Below, one piece after another: positions 15,835 through 24,639 of a DNA stretch of 64,000 nucleotides (positions within the stretch are counted from its first letter, which is position 1; each line of letters opens with the position of its first letter). A program made the translations under genes and the position numbers. Origin of the DNA: Pseudomonas sivasensis (GTDB taxonomy: Bacteria > Pseudomonadota > Gammaproteobacteria > Pseudomonadales > Pseudomonadaceae). Under the pieces are notes generated by a model. The model made no database searches. It saw only the letters and a program-made list of their open reading frames with translations, and was not told the DNA's origin. The stretch covers positions 62,001 through 126,000 of the forward strand of contig NZ_JAAOWU010000009.1 in assembly GCF_013778505.1 (NCBI RefSeq), given 5' to 3'.

Positions 15835-16629
15835 CTAGCCAATAGCAAAGCCGCTATATAACGTTGAGGGTTGGATTTCGAAAAATTTATTTCTGGCGTC
15901 TATGGTCGGCATGGATGTGCGCAGGAATAGCGTCACTTTTTGGCCATCTACCAGGAGGTTAAAATAGGGTTCGCTCGACCTTACCCTAACCCGGATTTGT
16001 GCTCTGTTAGCACCATTGGCAAATTTGCTGAACGTTTTGATATAGAACGAGCCGTTAAATAAGTTAACCGATGCAGTTCCAAAAACAATGGTATTGCTCC
16101 AGTTTACTGAGTTGACATCCTCCCCAGCGTGACTCAACGGAACGAATGCATCAAAGTAATTGAGCGGCTCATTTTCTATATAAAGCTGATGCTCGACTCG
16201 TTCGTTCATGCTCAAAATTCTCCAAGCATCGACAACTTCCTGTAGCGTGCCAGGGTGGATTGCTGGAGAGCTCTGAACTTGTTGAGCAAGCGCAAGCATT
16301 TGTGCTCGCGTAGGCATGGCCTTTTTTTTCGTAGTAGGAACTGCGCCTAAGTGGCTTGGGATGATCGTGGGTGCTACTGCCATTGCAACTTTTTTTTGCT
16401 CTCCCTGTACATTGGAGTTCTCGATGGATTCCTTTTCATTCTTACATCCCGTGATATGCCTGTTTGGTGCCCTAAAAAATTTGTTGTTCCTTTGCGCTGG
16501 GACGACCTTTTCCAAGCAGTTCTGCTCAGGACAAAAATAATAGAAAGTGGAGTTGTCTTTTGCGTACTCTGCCGACACGTTGGCGCCCACCTCCCAGCAC
16601 ACTGCGGTGGTCATCAATTCAGAGCTCAT
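15835..16629 (-). CDS. Protein with CoiA-like zinc motif, 264 aa
   Basis: The N-terminus contains YYFCPEQNCLEKVVPAQ then FRAPNRHITGC, a Cys-x4-Cys ... His-x3-Cys arrangement like the zinc-ribbon in front of CoiA-type competence nucleases. A Thr/Lys-rich linker (about 80-110) leads to a C-terminal 150-residue part rich in beta strands (TIVFGTASVNLFNGSFYIKTF; QIRVRVRSSEPYFNLL). No nuclease residues are evident there. The region is AT-rich. Function unknown; zinc binding and nucleic-acid contact are inference. Confidence 0.5.
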   Translation of the reverse strand: MSSELMTTAVCWEVGANVSAEYAKDNSTFYYFCPEQNCLEKVVPAQRNNKFFRAPNRHITGCKNEKESIENSNVQGEQKKVAMAVAPTIIPSHLGAVPTTKKKAMPTRAQMLALAQQVQSSPAIHPGTLQEVVDAWRILSMNERVEHQLYIENEPLNYFDAFVPLSHAGEDVNSVNWSNTIVFGTASVNLFNGSFYIKTFSKFANGANRAQIRVRVRSSEPYFNLLVDGQKVTLFLRTSMPTIDARNKFFEIQPSTLYSGFAIG

Positions 16630-16910
16630 ATTTCATATTCCCTCATTCGTCCGAGAACTCATCCTATCCACAGTGATGGCCCATGACTATCTGTGGTTTT
16701 CATCTTGTCCTGAGACCAGTGGCGACGGCGGTGGGGCCTGATCGCGAATTACGACAGGCTACCTATGTGCAAATGCCTTGGGATGAAACTAGGATCGATT
16801 CTGCACGTCGCTCCCAACGTCCTGCCGCAACAGGAGTCGGCGATTAATGCCATTGGAAAACCATCTCATACGTCACCTCCAGAATTAGCCGGGCTAATCA
16901 CATCGCCTTC
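16630..16910. other. Interval, nothing recognised
   Basis: About 280 bases between two minus-strand genes, with only short random frames. No terminator or promoter stands out. Confidence 0.4.
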
Positions 16911-17867
16911 TTATAGGCTTTCGAGGTAGGGCTTCTTATCAATCACTGCAGCACGTACCTTGCTTCGCAGGAGACTGACCAAGTCGCTTTTGTTCATGAG
17001 CAGCACCACGATTTCCCTTAGCGTGCAAAGCACCATCGTTTTCTGGGTTGAGTGAGTGACGCACTCGGCAATAGTGGTAGAGGCAAAATCTGAGTTCGAG
17101 ATGAAGATTCCTCGAGCGTCAGCTCTCGCAAACAGTCTAACCATGTGCGCCGCGAGATCATTCACTCCTACTGGATCCTTGAGCCATTTCATCTCTACAA
17201 GGTAAATGTGTCCTTCAAACTCGATGACTCCATCTATTTGCTCAACGACGGCGCCTCCAGATTGATCAAGTCGCTTGAAGTCTTCTCGTAAAAGGATTCC
17301 GTGTGCCCTGAACAGGTCGTTCAAAACTCCTTCCAAGAGCTTGCCGCGCTTTTGAGGTTCTCTATCCATACCAAAGAGAGCACTCAGCCGATCACGCACG
17401 TCTTCAACTTTACGATCCCTCGCTGCAGCCGCTTGACGCTCGGCTCGTGCCTTGGCGGCAACCTCGGCTTGAGCGGCCTCTCGTTGCTGGTTCATTCGGG
17501 TAAACGAGTCTTTAACATTGACGATGCGCGCCAGGTCTCCCACGTTAGCTTTAGCCTTGTGAACATTGTTGGGCCAGCATCCTGAAAACTCCTCGAACTC
17601 CACCACTCGTTTGATGATTTCGCGCCTAGCCGCCAAGCCCCCATCCCCTCGCTTATTCAGCTTTTCAAGGACGTCGCGAACTATGGCAAATGTACTGACT
17701 GAATCACGGTTTGTTTTAACCGTGACGTCCATCAGCGCGAGATCATCTTGAGGCACTCCTGCTCCCCGTAAAAAAAGCAGCACATCAGCCTTACTTTTGC
17801 AAAGTAGCGGGATGGTGTCGACCAGCAGGTTAAAGACATCAGGGGGATAGTGGTAGCGCGCGTCCAT
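16911..17867 (-). CDS. Mrr-like restriction endonuclease, 318 aa
   Basis: The C-terminal half carries a PD-(D/E)XK core: QIDGVIEFEGHIYLVEMKW (Asp ... Glu-x-Lys), then a helix-strand with GIFISNSDFAS, as in Mrr-type type IV or defence-associated restriction enzymes that cut modified or foreign DNA. A coiled-coil arm rich in Ala/Arg/Glu (QREAAQAEVAAKARAERQAA) precedes it, and the N-terminal 100 residues are a separate helical domain (MDARYHYPPDVFNLLVDTI). An in-frame GTG 17 codons upstream (17918) is an alternative start. It stands alone on the minus strand. Confidence 0.75.
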   Translation of the reverse strand: MDARYHYPPDVFNLLVDTIPLLCKSKADVLLFLRGAGVPQDDLALMDVTVKTNRDSVSTFAIVRDVLEKLNKRGDGGLAARREIIKRVVEFEEFSGCWPNNVHKAKANVGDLARIVNVKDSFTRMNQQREAAQAEVAAKARAERQAAAARDRKVEDVRDRLSALFGMDREPQKRGKLLEGVLNDLFRAHGILLREDFKRLDQSGGAVVEQIDGVIEFEGHIYLVEMKWLKDPVGVNDLAAHMVRLFARADARGIFISNSDFASTTIAECVTHSTQKTMVLCTLREIVVLLMNKSDLVSLLRSKVRAAVIDKKPYLESL

Positions 17868-17918
17868 GTTCCAGCCCAGCACGTGGTGGTGAAATGCAAG
17901 AGTAGCTACCAAGACCAC

Positions 17919-18223
17919 AAAGACACCATCGGTGGATGTGAAAAAAGCTCATGACGGACATGTCTTGGTAGCAGGCAAAGCTCCTGCGCCATGCTACGGC
18001 CTCATCTGATTAGGTTTTGGGGCATGTGGCACAAGCGTTGAGTGATGCCCATTGATACTTAACATCGTCACGGGGCGTCAGAAGTTTCGTATCAGACTCC
18101 CTAGTAGGTTGAATCATCCTGGCGATGTGCTATCCATTGGGTATATACGCTATCGTTGGAAACAGGGTATCCCACCGGGGCGCATCTATCGGCGCGACCA
18201 ATGCCTATCTGCAAGGAAGAACC
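17919..18223. other. Interval between the endonuclease and the 18224 gene
   Basis: About 300 bases with the divergent promoters presumably inside. An in-frame extension of the plus-strand gene into this region is not protein-like. Nothing else was recognised. Confidence 0.35.
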
Positions 18224-19282
18224 ATGCGCCTCGATCAGATGCCGTACCACTCGATGCCTACTCTAGCCGTACTCCCATTCCGTCAATTTGGAATCGGCTG
18301 GTCATGGCAACTGCGAGCCCTGAAGCTCTTCCCTGACTCCCTGCTCGCCTGGAAACGCTATTTCTACGATAACGGCCAGGGGCATGCACGTGGTTCCTCA
18401 TTTAGCACCTTTGCAGAAGCCATGATTGCGGCAGATGCGTTCAACCAGACCATCGCCGAGCGCATAGGCATAGCGGTGCTTGATCCCGTGCTCCAAGCCT
18501 CAGTCACCCTAAAGGTCGACAAGGCTTTGACTGCGGCTCGCCGCATTCAGGACGAAGAGGAGCTAATGGAGCGCGAGGCGATCAAACGTAATGCTCATCT
18601 GCCCCGCCCAGCCATCCGAGATTTAAATCTGCCCAGTAAGATGGACAGTTTGCGGGAGCCGCTACACGAACAGCTTATACGTGCCCCGTATTTGCAAGTG
18701 GTTGCAATCCCAAGGTTTAACGCTTGTCTTCGTCGTACCGGAGACATGGAATGGGAAGAGATCGGCGCTCTAACCCCGAAGCGCTCACAGATATGCCTTA
18801 GAGAATTTACTGCCAAGGGTTTTGGTCTTTCGGCAGCTGATCACTGGGGAAGAACCAAGGCACAGATTCGTGCTCTGCTGCTTCCAAGAGCTAACCAGCT
18901 ACTTCAACTGGCCAGCGTCAAACAAATGCTTGCCGAAGCCAGGATGCGCGGCCAGAGGGTGCTGGTCTGTGGAGGCTTCGTGTTCTGGTTCGAGGATGAT
19001 GGGCAGCCGAGGTGGGTCATCAAGAACACCGGGGGCGAGTCCAATAACGAAGAAGGTTCGACGCTATGGCATGAAGGCACTATTTTGTCCAAAAATCATG
19101 GTCGGATCGTAGTGCTTCCATATATCAAGGAAAATGGCGAGCGGGTACAAGGCCACACTAAGAACGCGCCACATGACGGAAAAGCTCTACCTCGTCATCG
19201 AGATCAATATGTCACCCTTCCGTTCGAAATCCTGGAAGGAGATCTCATGATCGGTTTGTTCGGAGAGCTGCACTATGAGTGA
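18224..19282 (+). CDS. Hypothetical protein, 352 aa
   Basis: The ATG at 18224 follows AAGGAAGAACC. I do not recognise the family. Visible parts: an N-terminal domain with FGIGWSWQLRALKLFPDS and AWKRYFYDNGQGHARG; a charged helical middle (DEEELMEREAIKRN); and a C-terminal beta-rich part (RVLVCGGFVFWFEDDGQPRW; NHGRIVVLPYIKENGERV) ending GLFGELHYE. No known catalytic motif or membrane segment was seen. It is a sizeable orphan among defence-type genes. Confidence 0.6.
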   Translation: MRLDQMPYHSMPTLAVLPFRQFGIGWSWQLRALKLFPDSLLAWKRYFYDNGQGHARGSSFSTFAEAMIAADAFNQTIAERIGIAVLDPVLQASVTLKVDKALTAARRIQDEEELMEREAIKRNAHLPRPAIRDLNLPSKMDSLREPLHEQLIRAPYLQVVAIPRFNACLRRTGDMEWEEIGALTPKRSQICLREFTAKGFGLSAADHWGRTKAQIRALLLPRANQLLQLASVKQMLAEARMRGQRVLVCGGFVFWFEDDGQPRWVIKNTGGESNNEEGSTLWHEGTILSKNHGRIVVLPYIKENGERVQGHTKNAPHDGKALPRHRDQYVTLPFEILEGDLMIGLFGELHYE

Positions 19283-19357
19283 CAACCGAACAGCACTTGA
19301 TGCGCCCCCCCCCACCCCGCATCGATGACCGTGAAATCAATGGTCAAGCGAGGACAA

Positions 19358-19915
19358 TCAGAGCTCCGCATCCCATGCATCCATCGCCTCACTCACGGTA
19401 GCCAACCAGCGGAGATGATCGTTCTGTATAGCATGGGCGACGTGCCTGGCTGTGTTGGCTTCGATCCAAGATGGAAGACTATGCGAGCCCTCTGAGAACA
19501 GGTTTGCAGTCGCGACAGCGAATCGCCCCGTACTCGTAGATTGGAGGCACACGTACCGCACTACAGCGCCACTCAGCAACCGACGCCAAGCCACTACCTC
19601 GATACAGTCCATGGTGCTCACCGGAGCCTCTACGGTGGAACTCACTAACGTTTCCACTTGGGCATCTTCCGCTGCTCTGAATGATCGGTTAGGCGCTTCT
19701 GGCCTGTGGACAAGATGCTTCAACTGCTCACGCGAGGCGACTATCTGGTCGCGGAGCTCTTCGGGGTCGATAGACATGCCACCCCGGTCGGTGACCGAAA
19801 GAGTCTTTAATCCGTTCGCTGCCAGGATGAACTCACGCTCGCGCTTCTGCTCCCAATCGGGACGGCGGTCGGGATAGAGGACGTTAAAGACGCATTTTAA
19901 AAACTTCAGCATCAT
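19358..19915 (-). CDS. Hypothetical protein, 185 aa
   Basis: Starts MMLKFLKCVFNVLYPDRRPDWEQKRERE with AGGA directly upstream; the second ATG (19912) may be used instead. A short amphipathic N-terminus is followed by helical segments and a C-terminal beta/helix region (DCIEVVAWRRLLSGAVVRYV; HVAHAIQNDHLRWLATVSEAM). No family was recognised. Confidence 0.5.
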   Translation of the reverse strand: MMLKFLKCVFNVLYPDRRPDWEQKREREFILAANGLKTLSVTDRGGMSIDPEELRDQIVASREQLKHLVHRPEAPNRSFRAAEDAQVETLVSSTVEAPVSTMDCIEVVAWRRLLSGAVVRYVCLQSTSTGRFAVATANLFSEGSHSLPSWIEANTARHVAHAIQNDHLRWLATVSEAMDAWDAEL

Positions 19916-20305
19916 TCCTAGCCTGATTTGAGGGAGGCAAGCTCTGGCGATCATACCTCACAGCTTCAATGATGCTCACACCGCCATTGGTTGCCCCTTC
20001 CTCAAAAGGCGGGGCTTAGCTATACCGGCGATGATGGCAAAATGGTATGTTGCGCGAGACAAGTGGAAATCAGGCACAGGGAATGTGGAATTTTAAACAG
20101 GCAACCTGCGAAAGCAGGATGTCTTTATCACTAGGCACAGCCGCACCGTTGGCTGACAGCGTCTTGCTGCCCTCACAATCACCCGTAGGTCAGGCGTTCT
20201 TGTTTTGCCGCTTGGAACCTATACCTGCGCCTCTTCATTACTCTTCCATCAGCCAACCGGGGCACTGCTCAGCCCTGAGTGGCATGCAGACAACTTAGGT
20301 TTTAT
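19916..20305. other. Interval before the ABC-3C operon
   Basis: About 390 bases with no supported gene. It presumably contains the promoter of the three-gene operon that starts at 20306. Base composition turns AT-rich toward its right end. Confidence 0.4.
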
Positions 20306-21082
20306 ATGGCGAATGTAAGGACAACTTACCATCCTGAAGAGCACAGCATGCTTTATGCGGAAACAGGTGGTATCTGTCCGCTTTGCGCTCGTGTAATCAT
20401 AGATAAGAAGCCAGGTTCCAAAAACCCTAGAAAGTTTTATGAAATCGCTCACATCTACCCTCTGAATCCAACTGCCGCTCAAACTCTGGCACTGATAAAT
20501 CACACGATTCCTATCGACATAAACGGTCTCGGCAACGTGATCTGCTTGTGTCCTTCTTGTCACCGGAAGTATGACAAGGACTTTAAGATTGAAGAGTATG
20601 ATCGGTTACGGGAAATTAAGGATGGCTTCATCCGAGATACCGAGGCAAGAAAGTCGATTTCTGAACACAGCCTCAGGATTGAGATAAAAGAACTGATTGA
20701 GTCATTCGCTGATCTAGACGACGAAAGCCTCGTCGCTTTTGACTTAGAACTTAATGCCTACACCTTAAAAGAGAAACTAAAGAAAGGCGCTACCAACATC
20801 CTGAAACGCAACATACGAAACGACGTGGTTGGCTATTTCGTGACAATTCGGGATGAACTGCGGCTGCTTGAGCAAAGGGATCAAGCATCAGTCAAGATGC
20901 TGCTCAACCAAGTAAATACCTATTTTTGGGCGATGCATAGAGAGCACCCTGACAACAAGGATGTAATTTTCAATTATATCGCTCAATGGATTAGCGCCAA
21001 AAGCGGCAAATCGCTGGATGTTTCGAAGATCATAACTTCATTCTTTGTTCAAAACTGCGAGGTTTTCGATGTTAGTGCCTAG
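20306..21082 (+). CDS. ABC-3C system HNH endonuclease-type effector
   Basis: A 258-residue protein. The N-terminus is an HNH/McrA-type zinc nuclease: CPLC (24-27), EIAHIYPLN (46-54) with the catalytic-type His, then GNVICLCPSCHRKYD with C82-x2-C85-H86. The remainder is helical and charged and probably contacts the partner proteins. It is the effector of a three-component operon whose third gene is a DUF2326 ATPase. The start at 20306 has TTAGG upstream. The gene overlaps the next by 14 bases. The role as antiviral DNA-cutting effector follows from the ABC-3C family; it is not shown here. Confidence 0.85.
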   Translation: MANVRTTYHPEEHSMLYAETGGICPLCARVIIDKKPGSKNPRKFYEIAHIYPLNPTAAQTLALINHTIPIDINGLGNVICLCPSCHRKYDKDFKIEEYDRLREIKDGFIRDTEARKSISEHSLRIEIKELIESFADLDDESLVAFDLELNAYTLKEKLKKGATNILKRNIRNDVVGYFVTIRDELRLLEQRDQASVKMLLNQVNTYFWAMHREHPDNKDVIFNYIAQWISAKSGKSLDVSKIITSFFVQNCEVFDVSA

Positions 21083-21290
21083 TAAGTTTACGAAGCTGGA
21101 GGAATCTACGATTTTCAAGATGCACGTAATCCTAGCAGAGAAGGAGCCTGGCGAAACAGTAGCCCAAGCCCTCGCGAAGACTCGCGATAAATTCTTAGAC
21201 ACTTCTGAATTTCTTGCTGCGATGGATGTTCTTTTTTTTCTAGGTTATTTAGATATTCAAGATGAAACTGGAGTGATTGAATATGCTTAA
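21069..21290 (+). CDS. ABC-3C system middle component, 73 aa
   Basis: MLVPSKFTKLEESTIFKMHVILAE...: a small protein between the HNH effector and the DUF2326 ATPase, in the position and of the size of the middle component of ABC-three-component systems. The sequence pattern (TVAQALAKTRDKF, FLAAMDVLFFLGYLDIQDETG) suits middle component type 6. GAGG six bases upstream of the ATG supports the start. It overlaps both neighbours (14 and 8 bases), so translation is coupled. Confidence 0.8.
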   Translation: MLVPSKFTKLEESTIFKMHVILAEKEPGETVAQALAKTRDKFLDTSEFLAAMDVLFFLGYLDIQDETGVIEYA

Positions 21291-22911
21291 ACAAGTGAAG
21301 TGCAGCCTATTCAATCAAACCCCTATTGAATTCCATGCTGGACTAAATATTGTCCTTGGTGATGACGAAGCCAAGAACTCCATTGGCAAATCCTCAGCTC
21401 TCTTGGTGATCGACTTCGCAATGGGCGGTAATAGCCTATTGGTAGACGACGCCGGAGTTATTAAGGTGCTGGGGAACCATTCATACGAAATCACATTTGA
21501 CTTCGGTGGCGCCCCCCTATTCGTAACTAGGTCTACTGAGCAGCCAGACGTTGTTGATGTCTGCGACTCCAACCATGTTAAACAAGACGAAATATCACTA
21601 GAAGCGTATAGAGAAAAGCTAAAAAGCCTCTACGACCTATCTGAGCTAGAGAGCACCTTTCGATCCATTGTTGGCCCATTTGCTCGGATATGGAACAAGG
21701 GCGAAGCCGATCCAGATCACCCATTGGCGGGAGCTTCAAAAGAAAGGCTCAGCGCCGGGGTGGCCAGGCTGCTCGATCTCTTTGAACGCACCGGTGATGT
21801 TTCCGTGGAGCGGGCTGTACTTCAGACCTTGAAAGATAAAAAAGATCTGATGAGAAAGTCGATGACTGCGGAAATCATTCCACGGATCACGATGACCAAA
21901 TACAAATCCAACAACCAGCTAATTAAAACTAATGCGCAAGCTATTAGTGATATCAAGGATAATTTCGCTGGAGCTATCACCGCATACGAAGCCCTGTTCG
22001 ACGAAAAATTAAGGGCCATCCAACAAACCAAAAACGAAATGATAAATCAGAGAAATCTGATTTCAGCTAGAAGAGAAAAGCTTCAGAGGGACATATCTGG
22101 CGTAACACCTCGCCTCGCTGCAAACATAGCTCTCGTTGCTGAATTTTTCCCAGAAGCCAACCTAGAAAGACTCGAACAGGTAGAGCAATTCCACGCAAAA
22201 ATTGGCAAGCTAGTCAGCAAAGAACTTAAAAGCGAACTTGAGCTTTTGGTCGCAAATGAATCTGAGATTACCGGACTTATCACCGACTTGGATCAACAAA
22301 TAAAACTCACCCTTAAAGCCAAAGGCACCCCCACAGATCTATTCACGAAAGTCTTTGAACTTAAAGAGGTTACCGACAAGGCTAGGGAAGAGAATAAATT
22401 CTTCGAGCAGAAGGTTTCCATTGATGATAGCGAGGCCGCTTCCAAAACTCGACTAGACGCTATCTACGACAAAATATTTCTTGAGATTGAAGGCACCATT
22501 AACCAGAAGCTTGAGAAATTTAACAATACTGTTTATGGGCCTGAGCGCAACCCGTCACAGCTTCGCATTAAGAATGCAAACTCTTACAGCTTTACTTCGC
22601 CATTGGATACTGGAACAGGAAAATCGTATGCAGGCTTGGTTGGATTTGATTTGTCAATGCTTTCGCTCACGCGTCTGCCATTTGTCATCCATGATTCGAT
22701 GATCTACAAAAACATCGAAATTGCCGCCACTGAGCATATCATTCGAATTCTCGCCTCATTTAAACAAAAGCAAATTTTCCTAGCTTTTGATGAAGCGAAA
22801 AAGTTCAGCCTCGCGACTCAGCAGATCCTGCAAAACAATAAGGTATTACAATTGCATCGCGACAAGCTGCTCTATACCAAGGACTGGCGGGCAAAAGTGA
22901 AGAGGACATAA
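21283..22911 (+). CDS. ABC-3C system DUF2326 SMC-like ATPase
   Basis: A 542-residue protein. The N-terminal Walker A variant is NSIGKSS (about 33-39, within GLNIVLGDDEAK...). A long central coiled coil (about 180-410) and a C-terminal DUF2326 region with SYAGLVGFDLSML and LPFVIHDSMIYKNI (Walker B-like) make it an ABC/SMC-type sensor ATPase. It is probably the switch that controls the HNH effector. The ATG at 21283 overlaps the stop of the middle component by 8 bases and has GGAG upstream. The operon is more AT-rich than the rest of the island, suggesting separate transfer. Confidence 0.85.
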   Translation: MLKQVKCSLFNQTPIEFHAGLNIVLGDDEAKNSIGKSSALLVIDFAMGGNSLLVDDAGVIKVLGNHSYEITFDFGGAPLFVTRSTEQPDVVDVCDSNHVKQDEISLEAYREKLKSLYDLSELESTFRSIVGPFARIWNKGEADPDHPLAGASKERLSAGVARLLDLFERTGDVSVERAVLQTLKDKKDLMRKSMTAEIIPRITMTKYKSNNQLIKTNAQAISDIKDNFAGAITAYEALFDEKLRAIQQTKNEMINQRNLISARREKLQRDISGVTPRLAANIALVAEFFPEANLERLEQVEQFHAKIGKLVSKELKSELELLVANESEITGLITDLDQQIKLTLKAKGTPTDLFTKVFELKEVTDKAREENKFFEQKVSIDDSEAASKTRLDAIYDKIFLEIEGTINQKLEKFNNTVYGPERNPSQLRIKNANSYSFTSPLDTGTGKSYAGLVGFDLSMLSLTRLPFVIHDSMIYKNIEIAATEHIIRILASFKQKQIFLAFDEAKKFSLATQQILQNNKVLQLHRDKLLYTKDWRAKVKRT

Positions 22912-23000
22912 AGAGGCCTGTCGGGTACATGTCGTGTCACCGCGATCCGCGCCTGTTCATACTCGGTTCATCACATCAGCCTAGTAGCAGGAGACACGAT

Positions 23001-23693
23001 ATGAGCACCTTTGACACCACTGAAACACGCACTCTGAGCAAAGCCGAACTGGGGCGGGTAATCAGGTATCTGAGAGAACTTCGCCAATGGTCTCAAGAGA
23101 CGTTGGCGGAGCTCGCCCAGACGACAACCCGCACCATCCAAAGAATCGAAGCCGGTTCGGGCACGAGTATCAACACCCTACGCTCCATCGCCAGTGCATT
23201 TGAATTCCGAGACATCGACGCTTTCAGTAAACCGATGGCCATCCCTACCGATGAACAAATGAAAGCTGCACGCGAGCAGTTTGAGAATGATTATGTGGTA
23301 CGTAGGGCTCTCAAGCCCGCGTCGGGAAGGTGTTTGGCTAGGCTTGCAGCTGAGACCGTCGGCGATTACATCGAGCCCGCCTTCGAACCCTCATGTGATC
23401 AAGCACTAGCATTCGCGGAGCTGACTGATTACCTACGCGACTATCGCGACTGCGCCGAGCACTACTCAAGCACCGCCCGCCTTGAGGTTTTTGATCAGTT
23501 GCAGGAGCTCCTAGACCGGCTCAGTGCTCTGGGCGTAACGTTACGCTACGCGACCAGACAGATAGTGCAGAAGGACGCCTCCGAACCGCAGCAGAAACCA
23601 CAGCCAGTGGGTCAGGTGCTTTACCTCTTGGCATTCATGCATGGAGAGGCTCCGGAAGAACTCGGACTGCCAAGGAAGCTTAATTTTCGGTAA
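23001..23693 (+). CDS. XRE-type HTH protein, 230 aa
   Basis: The N-terminal Cro/C1-type domain (about 13-75) has the recognition pattern LAELAQTTTRTIQRIEAGSGTSINTLRSIA. The rest (80-230) is helical (FAELTDYLRDYRDCAEHY, FDQLQELLDRLSALG) and unrecognised; it may sense a ligand or oligomerise. The ATG at 23001 follows AGGAGACACGAT. It precedes the DUF4365 gene by 28 bases on the same strand and may regulate it. Confidence 0.78.
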   Translation: MSTFDTTETRTLSKAELGRVIRYLRELRQWSQETLAELAQTTTRTIQRIEAGSGTSINTLRSIASAFEFRDIDAFSKPMAIPTDEQMKAAREQFENDYVVRRALKPASGRCLARLAAETVGDYIEPAFEPSCDQALAFAELTDYLRDYRDCAEHYSSTARLEVFDQLQELLDRLSALGVTLRYATRQIVQKDASEPQQKPQPVGQVLYLLAFMHGEAPEELGLPRKLNFR

Positions 23694-23721
23694 ACCTTAT
23701 CTAAAGGCAACTCGACAAAAC

Positions 23722-24492
23722 ATGAAATACCCATCCAAGATTGCAACAGGCGATGCTGGAGAATATTTTTTTGCCTACAAGATTTCGTATGTTCTCGGTT
23801 GGCCTTGTCGGCTCTTCGATATCGACATTGGCATTGATGCACAAGTCGAAATACTGGACGAGAATCGAAATAGCACCGGGCGATTTGTCGCCTTCCAAGT
23901 GAAAACTTCTGCAGATGAGGAGCCTCAGCCTTACTGGTACGTTTCGAAAAATCAGCTCGACTACTGGCGCGACATGGACATACCGGTATTTGTTGCATTG
24001 GTCTCGCTAAAAAAGCAGACTATTCACTTGCATCAAATAAAGAAAAAATCCCGCTACCACATAACTGAGAAAGACTCAGTCCGGATTGATTTTGATTTAG
24101 TTAATGAGCACTTCACCGAATCAAGCGGCAAGCGAATTAAGGCGGCAGCCGAAGAAAGCACCATGTCGGCAATAGAGGAACATTTGTCTAAAGTCCAGAT
24201 TAAGATCGACGAAGTCAAATCAGCAATCGAAGAGATGGACGATTACTCAGACCCACCCAGCTTAATTGATATTATGAACAGTAGGTGGGGGGCCTACAAT
24301 GACTTATTACAAGCCAAAACTCTTTCCGCCAGTTATAAGGTCGGGGCACCCGAATGCAAGAAAATGGAAGAAACCTTAGAGGCAGCCCTGAATGAGCTGA
24401 GAACTTTCATGGAAGACTGGAATATGCATATCGATTGGGATGACCGAAAGTACGGGGACGGCGAGATTCAAAAATTCATTGATGAGGCTTAA
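23722..24492 (+). CDS. DUF4365 protein (PD-(D/E)XK fold), 256 aa
   Basis: The N-terminal 140 residues are a DUF4365 domain: GDAGEYFFAYKIS with the conserved Glu, IDIGIDAQVEI with the metal-binding Asp and FVAFQVKTS with Gln-x-Lys, the nuclease core. The C-terminal part is helical and charged (EEHLSKVQIKIDEVKSAIEEM) and may be an interaction arm. The start at 23722 is the first with a suitable upstream site (AAAGGC). Members are found in defence and mobile loci. DNA cutting is inference. Confidence 0.75.
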   Translation: MKYPSKIATGDAGEYFFAYKISYVLGWPCRLFDIDIGIDAQVEILDENRNSTGRFVAFQVKTSADEEPQPYWYVSKNQLDYWRDMDIPVFVALVSLKKQTIHLHQIKKKSRYHITEKDSVRIDFDLVNEHFTESSGKRIKAAAEESTMSAIEEHLSKVQIKIDEVKSAIEEMDDYSDPPSLIDIMNSRWGAYNDLLQAKTLSASYKVGAPECKKMEETLEAALNELRTFMEDWNMHIDWDDRKYGDGEIQKFIDEA

Positions 24493-24639
24493 TACCTCAC
24501 CAACACATTTATCACCCTGTTAGCGTCTTATTTGACACATGCGAAACAAGAGAAGCATGCGGGTTTTGGTTCGCGGATCACGGTTCAATGACTGCCGAAG
24601 GCAGCCTCACAATGCCGCCAGCAACATTCTCATCCCTCA
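24493..24639. other. Convergent interval before hrpB
   Basis: The interval between two convergent genes carries a small hairpin CTGCC-GAA-GGCAG (near 24592-24604) without a clear T tract. No gene is present. Confidence 0.35.

Noticed and set aside
20047..20298. 83-codon plus-strand frame before the ABC-3C operon
   Set aside because: No ribosome site, Ser/Pro-rich random-looking sequence.
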